Origin: Rhizobiaceae bacterium
GTDB taxonomy: Bacteria > Pseudomonadota > Alphaproteobacteria > Rhizobiales > Rhizobiaceae
Reading direction: 5' to 3'
Assembly (NCBI GenBank): GCA_029233925.1
Contig: JARGOX010000005.1
Coordinates: 62,001 to 126,000, forward strand
Length of the DNA stretch: 64,000 nt
Position 1 is the stretch's first letter; the number at the start of each line of letters is the position of its first letter. The position numbers and the translations under genes were made by a program. Shown in pieces: positions 50,780-60,103 of the stretch. The notes beneath the pieces were generated by a model. The model made no database searches, was not told where the DNA came from, and was given only the letters and a program-made list of their open reading frames with translations.

Positions 50780-51109
50780 ATGATCTATGAAATGCGTGTT
50801 TACCGCTGCGTACCCGGTGGCCTTCCCGCTCTGTTGCAGCGCTTCGAGGAGACCACCCTCGGCATTTGGGAGCGGCTTGGTATCAAGCAAGCCGGTTTTT
50901 TTACCACCATGATTGGCGAATCGAGCAATGAGCTGACCTATTTTCTGGCCTGGGAGTCGCTGGACGATCGCCAACGCAAATGGGGGGCATTCGCCACCGA
51001 CAATGAGTGGGTCACAGCCCGCGCGGCGCACCAGGAAAAACATGGCGAAGTGGTTGCAAATATTGCAAGCCAGTTTCTTGCGCCGACGGCTTTCTCCGCA
51101 ATCAAATAA
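50780..51109 (+). CDS. NIPSNAP-family protein
   Basis: 109 residues starting at ATG 50780 after AAAGGAAG. MIYEMRVYRCVPGGLPALLQ, then FTTMIGESSNELTYFLAWES and QRKWGAF, is the ferredoxin-like NIPSNAP dimer fold. These small proteins often accompany degradation genes, with unclear enzymology. It is probably co-transcribed with the YCII gene. Confidence 0.85.
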   Translation: MIYEMRVYRCVPGGLPALLQRFEETTLGIWERLGIKQAGFFTTMIGESSNELTYFLAWESLDDRQRKWGAFATDNEWVTARAAHQEKHGEVVANIASQFLAPTAFSAIK

Positions 51110-51201
51110 TTGAACCGGCTGCTTTCGGTTCTGGACGCAATAGAGCACTTCACGCCCAAATGGGATCATTTGACCGAATTGATATTGATTGCTGATCCGT
51201 T

Positions 51202-51230
51202 AAAACGTCGTTTCTTCGAAACGACGTTTT
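51202..51230. terminator. Perfect 13-bp hairpin after the NIPSNAP gene
   Basis: AAAACGTCGTTTC, loop TTC, GAAACGACGTTTT. It ends in TTTT and lies about 90 bases past the stop, so it may terminate in either direction. Confidence 0.55.
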
Positions 51231-52041
51231 ATCATCCTCCTTTGTCTGGCGCGCTATCTTATCGGAAAACCGCTACACAATTAACCGGAAGCGCAAAAAG
51301 CGACTTTTAAGCATCGTTGTTCTCCACCAAAAGCGCAAGTCAAAGCGAGCAGTGGGCAAAATCGATCATTTTTCCTATTAAACTGGCCCTCTCATTTAAA
51401 TGATTGATAGAGCCCCTTTTTCAATGGGTGAGTAAGCCAACTCTGGCGGGAGAATGATGGACTCCATCACTCCGGCACCGGTCACGACGGGGTTGGGGCT
51501 TCGTTTCGCTCGAAGACATATGGCCCTCTTCGACACAACACAGCACATCACCACCCCCATTGCCACCCCCCTGCGCCAACCCCCTGCGCCGGGCCCCTGC
51601 GCCGGGCCCCTGCATCGCCGCATGCCCACCGACCTGCAAAGTGACGTTGGTGCGCTGCTACCGCAACGCGTCTAACGGACGTTGCTATCTGGTCATATTC
51701 CCGACCGGCAGACGATGCCTTCGCACCAGTCCGCTGAAACCGATGTATCAAAGAGGAAAGGCTGACTTTGCCCGGGCTGGCAATTGGTCGGATGATCCTT
51801 TGGGCCTCAAATTTAAGCAGAATAAACTTTTCTGCACAATTGTGATGCAAAATCATTCTGCATGATTTTTAGTCATGTCAAATTACCCGTAATCTTGATA
51901 CGAGATTTTTTCCCATTAATAGCAATAGCATAGATCGATACAGACTCCATGGAACGGCCAAAACCAGCATCTGGCACGAAACTTGATTGATTGGAATCAA
52001 GCTGATCGAGCGTCGGTCGGCCGTCCAACCGGAGAGTTACC
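51231..52041. other. Intergenic stretch with a short GC-rich tandem repeat
   Basis: Unit CCCCTGCGCCGGG (about 13 bp) recurs about four times with variation at 51566-51620. Open frames across it are repeat artefacts with no recognised domain. The AT-rich end before 52042 should hold the promoter of the next operon, but no clear boxes were picked. Confidence 0.5.
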
Positions 52042-53694
52042 ATGCAGAACACAGCCAATGGCACCATCCCGCTTTCACGGCGCACCCTTCTCAAATACGG
52101 CGCTGCAGCCAGCGCTTTCACCTTTGCACCCGGGTTCGTCAACGCCTCGTTTGGCCAGGATCGCAGCAAGACCCTGGTTATCGCGGCACCGGCGACACCG
52201 CTCAGCCTCGACGTCGAAAACTCACTATCGCCGGGCACGATCGATACCGTTGCCGCTTTCTACGACTATCTCATCGGTTTCGGCACCATTCCCGACACTG
52301 TCGATGGCGTGATGCGCGAAGACCTTGAACCGCGTCCTGACCTGCCGGGCGGCTACAACCTAAAGGGTATGCTGGCGGAAAGCTGGGCTTTTGCCGAGGA
52401 TGGAAAATCGGTGGTGTTCACACTGCGTCAGGGCGTGCTGAGCAATTGGGGCAATGAACTCACCGCCGAAGACGTCAAATACACCTTTGACCGCAAATTC
52501 GAGGTCAAGGGCGCCGGCGCCTTCATGACCTCCGTGATGGGGCTGCCGGACAAGGACGCGGTCAAGGTCGAAAGCAAATACGTGGTGTCATTCACACTCA
52601 AGGATCCAAATCCGATCCTGATGATCGTTTGCGGTCATCTTGCCAATCCGATCTTTGATTCCACAAAATGCAAGGAAATGGCGACCACAGACGACCCATG
52701 GGCCCGCAACTTCCTCGACACAAATGTTGCCGGCTTCGGTCCCTATGCGCTGAAAGACATTACCCGTGGTCAGCAGATGGTGGCCACGGCGCGATCGGAC
52801 TATTATGGTGAAAAGCCATATTTCGAAACCGTGGTTTTCCGCGAAGTCCCGATTTCGGCTACCCGGCTGCAATTGTTGCAAGGCGGCGCCGTGGACATTG
52901 CGCAAAATCTTGCTCCGACCGAAATGAAGAGTCTGGAGAACAGCACGGATGCAACTGTGACGTCGATCGAAGCCAGTCAGATGCTTTGGATCGAACTCAA
53001 CACCGCATTCGCGCCGCTCGACAACATCAAGGTGCGCCAGGCGCTGAATTACGCCATGCCCAAGGACGAAGTGGTCAAAACGATCATGCAGGGCTTCGGC
53101 AAGAAGATGACGACTTTCATGCCGGATTTCTATCCCGGTGCCACTGCAGAATTCTATGACTACGACTACGACATTGATAAGGCCAAGGCGTTGCTTGCCG
53201 AGGCGGGGCATGCTGATGGTTTCACTTCAACGCTGGCTTACAATGCAGGCATTCCCTTCGAGGAGACGATTGCCATTATGTACCAGACAGCGTTGAAAAA
53301 AATCGGCGTTACCATTGAACTCAAGAAGCTGCCGGCCGGTACATTCTTTGACAGTCTGGTCAAGCGCAGTGAACCCATGACCTTCAACCTCGATGCGCCT
53401 TTCACGCCGGATCCAGGCTTCTCGCTCAACCTATACTTCCACTCCGGGTCATTTCTCGATTTCTCGAATTACAAGAACGAGGAAGTTGATGCCCTGATCA
53501 AGACCTCACTGTCGACGCTCGTCGAAGAAGATCGCTTCGCGGCAACGACTGCGGCGCAGAAGATCATCAATGAGGAAGCACCCTGGACCCTGATTGCCAA
53601 TCCCGGTTTTCAGCTCGCCCACGGCAAGGATATCGGCGGCATCGTCTATTATACATCGAACAGGCTGAACTTCCAGGATTACAAACGTGTCTGA
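52042..53694 (+). CDS. Peptide/opine-type ABC substrate-binding protein (Tat signal)
   Basis: 550 residues. The N-terminus LSRRTLLKYGAAASAFTFAP has a twin-arginine motif and hydrophobic stretch, so it is probably exported folded by Tat. The body is an extracellular solute-binding family 5 protein (SLDVENSLSPGTID, LAESWAFAEDGKSVVFTLRQ, DVKYTFDRKF). It is the first gene of an ABC importer run. The downstream amidase and hydantoinase suggest a cyclic amide or N-acyl compound as ligand, not a plain peptide. Confidence 0.92.
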   Translation: MQNTANGTIPLSRRTLLKYGAAASAFTFAPGFVNASFGQDRSKTLVIAAPATPLSLDVENSLSPGTIDTVAAFYDYLIGFGTIPDTVDGVMREDLEPRPDLPGGYNLKGMLAESWAFAEDGKSVVFTLRQGVLSNWGNELTAEDVKYTFDRKFEVKGAGAFMTSVMGLPDKDAVKVESKYVVSFTLKDPNPILMIVCGHLANPIFDSTKCKEMATTDDPWARNFLDTNVAGFGPYALKDITRGQQMVATARSDYYGEKPYFETVVFREVPISATRLQLLQGGAVDIAQNLAPTEMKSLENSTDATVTSIEASQMLWIELNTAFAPLDNIKVRQALNYAMPKDEVVKTIMQGFGKKMTTFMPDFYPGATAEFYDYDYDIDKAKALLAEAGHADGFTSTLAYNAGIPFEETIAIMYQTALKKIGVTIELKKLPAGTFFDSLVKRSEPMTFNLDAPFTPDPGFSLNLYFHSGSFLDFSNYKNEEVDALIKTSLSTLVEEDRFAATTAAQKIINEEAPWTLIANPGFQLAHGKDIGGIVYYTSNRLNFQDYKRV

Positions 53695-54667
53695 GACAGA
53701 CCCGGCCGCCCTTGGCGGTCAGCCTTTCGCAAACGAGACCGGTGGCGAGCAGTTGCTCGCCACCGGGGTTCTCAAGGAATTTTGCGGGTTTCTGATGAAT
53801 CGGCCAAGTTATCTGGTCGGCTATTTGATCGTGGCGCTGGTCGCTCTTTCGGGGCTTGTGGCACCGCTGCTTCCCCTTGCCTCACCCGTTGATGCCGATG
53901 CGGGCGCCTATCTGGTGCCACCGAGTTGGGCGCATCCGATGGGGACCGATTCCGCCGGGCTGGATGTGTTTTCACGGGTGCTGTTCGCCCCAAGGGTCGA
54001 TCTTGCCATTGCCTTGGTTTCGACCTGTTGGGCAGCATGTTTCGGCAGTGTCGCGGGCGCCTTTGTAGGGCTTTGGGAAGAGCGTGGCGGCATCAAGTCC
54101 GGGGCGGCGACCCTCATACTGCGCATGGCCGACGTGATCCAGGCATTCCCGGTATTTGCACTGGCACTCGTTCTGGTGGCCGTGCTTGGGCAGGGCATGA
54201 CATCGATCATCATAGCTATTGGCATCGTCAACTTGCCGCTTTATCTGCGACTCATGCGCGGCGAGGTTCTGCGCATACGCGACCAGTCCTATGTCGAGGC
54301 TGCGCATATTGCCGGTGCCGGCGACATCTATTTGCTGACCCGACACATCGTGCCCAATGCTGCTCCCCCGCTGCTGGCACAGATGAGCATCAACACCGGC
54401 GTTGCCGTCCTGCTTGCCGCCGGCCTCTCTTTCATCGGTGCTGGTGTGCGTGCACCAACGCCGGAATGGGGATCAATGATCGCAATGGGTTTTCAGAATG
54501 TCGTCACCGGCCAATGGTGGCCTTCCATGTTTCCCGGATTGGCGCTGGCGCTCACTGTCTTTGGACTCGGTCGTATCGGCGCTTCCATCCTGGCGTGGAC
54601 CAATCCGCGTGAGCGCTCACGACCAACACGGCGGGCGTGGAAAGCCTTTAGTGAAGGGCGGAATTGA
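53687..54667 (+). CDS. DppC-type ABC permease
   Basis: 326 residues from GTG 53687, overlapping the binding-protein stop by eight bases. HPMGTDSAGLDVFSRVLFAP is the DppC/OppC N-terminal motif. Five or six hydrophobic spans and the EAA loop (YVEAAHIAGAGDIYLLTRHI, VPNAAPPLL) are present. Usually DppB precedes DppC; here the order is reversed, with the DppB-like gene next. Confidence 0.9.
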   Translation: MSETDPAALGGQPFANETGGEQLLATGVLKEFCGFLMNRPSYLVGYLIVALVALSGLVAPLLPLASPVDADAGAYLVPPSWAHPMGTDSAGLDVFSRVLFAPRVDLAIALVSTCWAACFGSVAGAFVGLWEERGGIKSGAATLILRMADVIQAFPVFALALVLVAVLGQGMTSIIIAIGIVNLPLYLRLMRGEVLRIRDQSYVEAAHIAGAGDIYLLTRHIVPNAAPPLLAQMSINTGVAVLLAAGLSFIGAGVRAPTPEWGSMIAMGFQNVVTGQWWPSMFPGLALALTVFGLGRIGASILAWTNPRERSRPTRRAWKAFSEGRN

Positions 54668-55677
54668 TGCAGATTCTTTGCTATTTGCTGAAACGACTGG
54701 CCTTTTCCATCCCACAGATTTTCGGCGTCGCACTGGTGGCGTTCTTCCTGCTCAAGCTGATCCCTGGTGATCCGGCACCCATGATGCTTGGGCCTCTTGC
54801 AACACAGGAAGCTGTGGACAAACTGCGCGCAGAGATGGGACTCGACCAGCCCTTGCCACAGCAGTTCATCGCCTATCTCGATCGCCTGGCGCATGGTGAT
54901 CTCGGCCGCTCCTGGCAAACGACGAATCCGGTATTATTTGACCTCTGGCAGAGGCTGCCGGCAACGCTTGAACTCGTGACCCTGTCACTTTTCATGGCCA
55001 TTGTCATCGGCCTTCCGCTGGGATTGATGGCTGGGCGCCGCCCGAATGGACCGATGGCGCGGCTTGCTGATTCCTATTGCATCGCTGCCGGGGCAATTCC
55101 CGATTTCTGGCTGGCGCTGGTATTGATCTTCGTCTTCTACAGCATTTTCAAGATCGCACCGCCGCCGATCGGCCGACTGGATTTCGCAGTCTTTCCGCCG
55201 CCCTCAATCACCGGTTCCTATGTCATCGATGCCCTGTTGGAAGGCAACTATTACAGTTTTCGGGCCGCCCTTGCACAACTCATTCTTCCAGTCAGCACGC
55301 TCGGCATCATTTACACCGTACCGATCCTGACCATGACACGAACCACAGTGGAGCGGTTGAACGAGACAGACTTCATCCGTTTTGCCAATGCAAAGGGCCT
55401 GAGCCCGGCGCGGGTTTCGCGACATGCACTTCGCAACGCACTGCCCTCGGTCATAACGGTGATCGGCATGCTCTTTGGCACCCTGGTTGGCAGTGTGGTT
55501 CTGGTGGAAGTGGTGTTCGCCTGGGGCGGAGCGGGTCAATATGCGGTGTCGGCCGTATTGAACGCCGACATCAACGCGTCACTGGGATTTATTCTGATGG
55601 CCGCAATCGTTTCCCTGATCGTCAATCTCGTCGTGGATCTGATCACGCTGATACTCGATCCAGGCACACAAAACTGA
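54667..55677 (+). CDS. DppB-type ABC permease
   Basis: 336 residues from ATG 54667, overlapping the previous stop by one base. LCYLLKRLAFSIPQIFGVAL, then LKLIPGDPAPMMLGP, is the DppB N-terminus with the conserved PGDP. The EAA loop reads DFIRFANAKGLSPARVSRHA, then LRNALPSV. It forms the channel with the DppC-like gene. Confidence 0.92.
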   Translation: MQILCYLLKRLAFSIPQIFGVALVAFFLLKLIPGDPAPMMLGPLATQEAVDKLRAEMGLDQPLPQQFIAYLDRLAHGDLGRSWQTTNPVLFDLWQRLPATLELVTLSLFMAIVIGLPLGLMAGRRPNGPMARLADSYCIAAGAIPDFWLALVLIFVFYSIFKIAPPPIGRLDFAVFPPPSITGSYVIDALLEGNYYSFRAALAQLILPVSTLGIIYTVPILTMTRTTVERLNETDFIRFANAKGLSPARVSRHALRNALPSVITVIGMLFGTLVGSVVLVEVVFAWGGAGQYAVSAVLNADINASLGFILMAAIVSLIVNLVVDLITLILDPGTQN

Positions 55678-55692
55678 ATGGAAGAAAATACA

Positions 55693-56196
55693 ATGAATGA
55701 ACAAATTCATACCAGAGATGCCAGAACCCTTACCCTGTCCGGTGGCCTGGCTGTTCTCAATGCGGCAATTGTCGAAGCGGACCGTATTGGGCAACCGATG
55801 TGCATCTCGGTTGTCGATACCGGTGGCAATCTTCTCGCATACGGCCGCATGGACGGATCAAAGGCGCTGTCGGAGATTTCCACACGCAACAAGGCGGTCA
55901 CTGCGGCGCTTTCGGACGAGCCTACCGGCGGTGCCCATGCGGATGTGGAGTTGCAGGTAACACTGGCGCAGGAAAACAAGTGGACCAACCTGATCGGCGG
56001 ATTGCCCATCCGGGTCGATGGCTTTGTGCTTGGCGCGGTCGCGGCCGGATCGGGCACAGGGACTCAGGATATCGCCGTTGCACGTGCTGGTGCCGCCGCC
56101 ATTGCGGGCGCCGAGATGTTTCCGGATTTTGTTCCCATGGGCGCAGAGGATACCGGCATCATTCGCGGCAGCCATCCGGAGAAGGTGCGTGGCTGA
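55693..56196 (+). CDS. GlcG/HbpS-family protein
   Basis: 167 residues. ATG 55693 is chosen because GGAAG lies eight bases upstream; ATG 55678 also fits. AAIVEADRIGQPMCISVVDT and GGNLLAYGRMDGSKALSE, then TRNKAVTAAL, are the GlcG/HbpS (PF03928) core. Members bind haem or cobalamin-like ligands, and many sit in glycolate or catabolic operons. The role here is unknown. It lies between permeases and amidase, overlapping the amidase start. Confidence 0.85.
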   Translation: MNEQIHTRDARTLTLSGGLAVLNAAIVEADRIGQPMCISVVDTGGNLLAYGRMDGSKALSEISTRNKAVTAALSDEPTGGAHADVELQVTLAQENKWTNLIGGLPIRVDGFVLGAVAAGSGTGTQDIAVARAGAAAIAGAEMFPDFVPMGAEDTGIIRGSHPEKVRG

Positions 56197-57670
56197 TTTG
56201 GCAAAGGCAGCGACCTATCAAACCACTGAAGATGCCGTGACATTGAGCGGCAGGATTCGTCGGCGCGAACTTTCCGCACAAGCCGCTGTGGGCGAAGCGC
56301 TGGATCGCATTCACGCCTTGAACGGCACGCTTGCAGCTTTCTGTACGCTTGGTGTCGATCAAGCCATGGCGCAGGCGGAGGCCGTCGACAAACGACTCGC
56401 TGCTGGCGAAAGCGTCGGAGCGCTGGCCGGTGTTCCGGTGGCAATCAAGGATCTGATTTCGACCAGAGGACTGCGAACCACTTTCGGATCGCCTCTCTAC
56501 AGCGATAATGTGCCGAATGAAGACGATATCGCTGTGGAACGATTGCGAGCCGCAGGCGCAATCGTCGTCGGCAAGACCAATACGTCAGAATTCGGCTATG
56601 GCGCCATCAGCCATAACAACCTCTTTCCCGCCACCCGTAATCCGTGGAACATTGCTCTGACGCCGGGAGGTTCCAGCGCCGGTTCAGCCTCGGCTGTGGC
56701 GGCGGCCATGCTGCCAATTGCGCTCGGCAGCGATGGTGGTGGATCAATTCGCGTGCCGGCAGGCCTGACCGGAACATTCGGCATCAAGCCAAGCTGGGGC
56801 CGCGTCCCGGTGTACCCGGGATGCCGTGACGAGACCCAGCCGGGGGCATCGGGCTGGGAGTCTCTGGAACATATCGGCCCGATCACCCGAACCGTGGCCG
56901 ACGCAGCGCTGACGCTCCAGGTCCTGAGCGGGCCATCTCCAAGAGACCGGCATTCGCTGCCACAGGAATCGATCGACTGGACAGATCTGTCCCCCGGCTA
57001 TCTTGCCGGTCGCCGCATCGCATTCTCAGCCGATCTCGGCTTCGCGCCAGTAGACGCGGAAGTGGCTGCTATCACACATGCCGCTGCAATGGCCCTGGCC
57101 GAAGCCTTTGGCGCTGAACTGGAGTTCACCGCCCCAGAGATCGAAGATACCCAAGACCTCTTTCTCACTCTGGTCGCCCTTGATACCGACCGGGCCGGTT
57201 TGCGAGCGATGGCGGCTTCCCAGAACTATCAATTCACCAGGCAACTGGCAGAACTGCTGGATACATCCTGGAGCGCCGACGCCTTTACTGACGCCATTAT
57301 GCAACGAAAACGCTTCAACAACCTCGTCTGGCAGTTTATGGAACGTTTCGACCTGTTTCTGACGCCGACTACGGCCACTGCAGCCTTCCCGATCAACTGT
57401 GACGGGCCCACCTGCATCGATGACACCAGAGTGGCACAAAGCGCCTGGACGCCGTTTTCTGCACTGGCTAACCTGACCGGCTTGCCAGCTGCCAGCGTCC
57501 CGGCCGGCTTTACCAAAGACGGGCGTCCAGTCGGATTGCAAATAATGGGTCGTCACCTCGACGATCTGGGTGTTCTGCGAGCCGCCGCCGGTGTCGAACA
57601 GATCAAGCCATGGCGCAACCATTGGCCGGAAATTGTCAGGGGATCACAAGATGTCAATCACACAGCTTGA
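56189..57670 (+). CDS. Amidase signature family hydrolase
   Basis: 493 residues from GTG 56189 after GGAGAAGG, overlapping the GlcG stop. The Ser-cisSer-Lys triad is visible: Lys in PVAIKDLISTRG, Ser in GGSSAGSASAVAAAMLP, Ser in GSDGGGSIRVPAG. It probably hydrolyses an amide taken up by the adjacent ABC importer. Together with the hydantoinase downstream it fits breakdown of a cyclic imide or hydantoin to an amino acid, but the substrate is not proven. Confidence 0.93.
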   Translation: MADLAKAATYQTTEDAVTLSGRIRRRELSAQAAVGEALDRIHALNGTLAAFCTLGVDQAMAQAEAVDKRLAAGESVGALAGVPVAIKDLISTRGLRTTFGSPLYSDNVPNEDDIAVERLRAAGAIVVGKTNTSEFGYGAISHNNLFPATRNPWNIALTPGGSSAGSASAVAAAMLPIALGSDGGGSIRVPAGLTGTFGIKPSWGRVPVYPGCRDETQPGASGWESLEHIGPITRTVADAALTLQVLSGPSPRDRHSLPQESIDWTDLSPGYLAGRRIAFSADLGFAPVDAEVAAITHAAAMALAEAFGAELEFTAPEIEDTQDLFLTLVALDTDRAGLRAMAASQNYQFTRQLAELLDTSWSADAFTDAIMQRKRFNNLVWQFMERFDLFLTPTTATAAFPINCDGPTCIDDTRVAQSAWTPFSALANLTGLPAASVPAGFTKDGRPVGLQIMGRHLDDLGVLRAAAGVEQIKPWRNHWPEIVRGSQDVNHTA

Positions 57671-57729
57671 TTGCAGGTCGCATGGCTTTCTTGCTAGTCA
57701 TGATGCAATGACATTCTCGGAGTTGTACG

Positions 57730-58350
57730 ATGACAAAACCCAAAAGCAGCGCCAAGGCGCCCTCTGCAGAGAAAGAAGAGCCCCGACGCGACGAGTTGCA
57801 GGTCGGCGCACGTCTACGCCATGCCCGATTGCTGGAAGGCATACGCATACGCGAGTTGGCGGAACGGGTCGGCTGTGCGGAATCGATGATTTCCAAGATC
57901 GAGAACGGCAAGGTCGCACCCTCGCTGACCATGCTGCAGCGTTTGGTCGAGGCGCTCAACCGCGATCTTTCTTCTTTTTTTGGCACGGATATCAACTCGC
58001 CAGGCCTGGTACAGAAACAGGGCGAGCGACCGATCTCACAAACCGATGCCATTCGCGGCGGCGTGGATGTCAGCTACGAGCGGTTGGTACCCTTCGCCGC
58101 GGGCAATCTGCTCGAGGCCAACATACATCGCATCGGACCGGGCGGAGAAAAAGTCGATCAGATCACCCATCAGGGCGAAACACTCGGTTATGTAATCGAG
58201 GGCGAACTGGAACTCTCGATCGAGAATGTCACCTACAATCTCAATACCGGCGATTCTTTTTTCTTCAAGAATCATCTCACCAATCGCTATCGCAACCCCG
58301 GAAACACGGAAACACAAGTGGTCTGGGTAAACACCCCGCAGATTCACTGA
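57730..58350 (+). CDS. XRE-family regulator with cupin domain
   Basis: 206 residues. RLRHARLLEGIRIRELAERV, then GCAESMISKIENGKVAPSLT, is the HTH_3 (about 20-80). The C-terminal cupin carries HRIGPGGEKVDQITHQGETL and GYVIEGELELSIENVTYNLN. Such regulators sense a small ligand in the cupin. It lies between the amidase and ATPase genes and is probably the local regulator of this cluster. It has GGAG before ATG 57730. Confidence 0.92.
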   Translation: MTKPKSSAKAPSAEKEEPRRDELQVGARLRHARLLEGIRIRELAERVGCAESMISKIENGKVAPSLTMLQRLVEALNRDLSSFFGTDINSPGLVQKQGERPISQTDAIRGGVDVSYERLVPFAAGNLLEANIHRIGPGGEKVDQITHQGETLGYVIEGELELSIENVTYNLNTGDSFFFKNHLTNRYRNPGNTETQVVWVNTPQIH

Positions 58351-58375
58351 TCGATTTGCGGCTAGGTCAAAGCCT

Positions 58376-60103
58376 TTGACCTTCTTTACCGTCAAAGACC
58401 TGCGCACGCAGATCCTCACACGTATGGGCCCCCGCACCGTGGTCGATGACCTGTCCTTTTCAATCAATGAAGGCGAGGTTCTGGCCATCATCGGCGAATC
58501 AGGATCCGGCAAGAGCGTCGCCATGCAATCGATCATGGGGCTGTTGCCATCGCCGCCTGGACTGGTGACTTCGGGGACCGCCCTGTTCGAAGGGCGGGAC
58601 CTGTTGATGCTGCGCGAATCCGAGTTGCGAAAATTGCGCGGCAGTCGGATCGGCATGATCTTTCAGGAGCCAATGAGCGCACTCAATCCGATGATGCCGG
58701 TTGGCGATCAGATTGCGGAAACCATTGTCACCCACCGCGGCGCCGGTTGGAACGCCGCGCGTGCAGAGGCGGTTCGGCTACTCGACCGTGTGCGGATTCC
58801 CGATGCGGCGGGCCGGGCAAGAATGCATCCGGGCGCCCTGTCAGGTGGCATGCGACAACGGGTGGTGATTGCTGCAGCACTGGCATGCAAACCATCCCTG
58901 ATCATTGCTGACGAACCAACGACAGCACTCGACGCCACCGTCCAGGCAGAAATTCTTGCGCTCTTGCGCGAACTCAAGGCAGAGGTTGGCTGCGCCGTGA
59001 TCTTCATTACTCATGATGTCAGCGTCGTCAGACAGATCGCCGACAAAGTTCTGGTCATGCAATCGGGCAGCGCAGTCGAGACGGGAAGTCGTGATGACGT
59101 CCTTGACAATCCGCAGGCGGCCTATACCAAAACCCTGATTGCGGCAGCCATCCCCGCGGCACCGCGCGCGGTAAAATTGAAAATTTCCTCGAAAACCGCT
59201 GATCCCGCCCCGCCGCCTCTAACCATCGAAGATCTGATCGTATCCTATTCCAGCAAGGCAGCAATGGTGGCCTGGCGTCCGGCACCACGGCTGTTCGCTG
59301 TCGATGGCATCAGTTTCACCGTCGAGGCGGGCGAGACTCTGGCTCTGGTAGGTGAAAGTGGCAGCGGCAAGACCACCATCGCCCGCGCCATTCTCGGGCT
59401 GGTTCAGCCAGAAGCAGGTCGTGTGCGTCTCAATGGAAAGGATCTCAGCAGCGCTCACCAGTCCTTGCAGGGACGGGTGCAATTCGTTTTTCAGGACCCG
59501 CAATCCTCACTCGACCCGCGGTACCGCGCATGGCAGTCCATCACAGAACCGCTGCTGATTGCCGGCGAGACGAACCCAATGGTTTTGCGCGACAAGGCTG
59601 CCGATTTGCTGGCACAGGTTGGCCTCGACATATCTCTTCTTGATCGACTCACGCACGAACTCTCGGGCGGCCAGCGCCAAAGACTGGGAATTGCCCGTGC
59701 GCTGAGTGTAGCACCGCAATTGATGATTGCCGATGAAGCTGTTTCGGCTTTGGACGCCACAACCAAACTGAAGGTGCTCGACCTGCTTCAATCGATCCAG
59801 GAAGATATCAACTTACCGATACTTTTCATCACCCACGATTTTGCCGTTGTCTCGCGCATCGCCCATCGGGTTGCGGTCATGCGCTTCGGTCGCGTGGTCG
59901 AGATCGGGCCGACTGCCCAGGTGCTTGAAAATCCGCAATCAGACTATACGAAGGCACTGATCGCTGCCGCCGCAGGCAATCCCGGCGTTTCCACGCCCAT
60001 GAAGGGTGGTCATCGGCTCGGTTCTTCCGGCACACAGCCAGTATGGCGCCCGATGCGCGAACACGCGCCTGGCCACTTTGTCACAGAAGAGAGTATGCCA
60101 TGA
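58376..60103 (+). CDS. Fused DppD-DppF ABC ATPase
   Basis: 575 residues with two ATPase domains: Walker A GESGSGKSV near residue 41 and GESGSGKTT near 326. ABC signatures are LSGGMRQRVVIAA and LSGGQRQRLGIAR, and Walker B motifs are IIADEPTTAL and MIADEAVSAL. It powers the importer whose permeases lie at 53687-55677. The TTG at 58376 opens MTFFTVKDLRTQIL; no strong ribosome site is visible. The stop overlaps the hydantoinase ATG (ATGA). Confidence 0.92.
   Translation: MTFFTVKDLRTQILTRMGPRTVVDDLSFSINEGEVLAIIGESGSGKSVAMQSIMGLLPSPPGLVTSGTALFEGRDLLMLRESELRKLRGSRIGMIFQEPMSALNPMMPVGDQIAETIVTHRGAGWNAARAEAVRLLDRVRIPDAAGRARMHPGALSGGMRQRVVIAAALACKPSLIIADEPTTALDATVQAEILALLRELKAEVGCAVIFITHDVSVVRQIADKVLVMQSGSAVETGSRDDVLDNPQAAYTKTLIAAAIPAAPRAVKLKISSKTADPAPPPLTIEDLIVSYSSKAAMVAWRPAPRLFAVDGISFTVEAGETLALVGESGSGKTTIARAILGLVQPEAGRVRLNGKDLSSAHQSLQGRVQFVFQDPQSSLDPRYRAWQSITEPLLIAGETNPMVLRDKAADLLAQVGLDISLLDRLTHELSGGQRQRLGIARALSVAPQLMIADEAVSALDATTKLKVLDLLQSIQEDINLPILFITHDFAVVSRIAHRVAVMRFGRVVEIGPTAQVLENPQSDYTKALIAAAAGNPGVSTPMKGGHRLGSSGTQPVWRPMREHAPGHFVTEESMP

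Noticed and set aside
57570-58379. 269-codon plus-strand ORF overlapping the XRE-cupin gene
   Set aside because: Low-complexity Arg/Ser/His translation; the other frame has HTH and cupin motifs.
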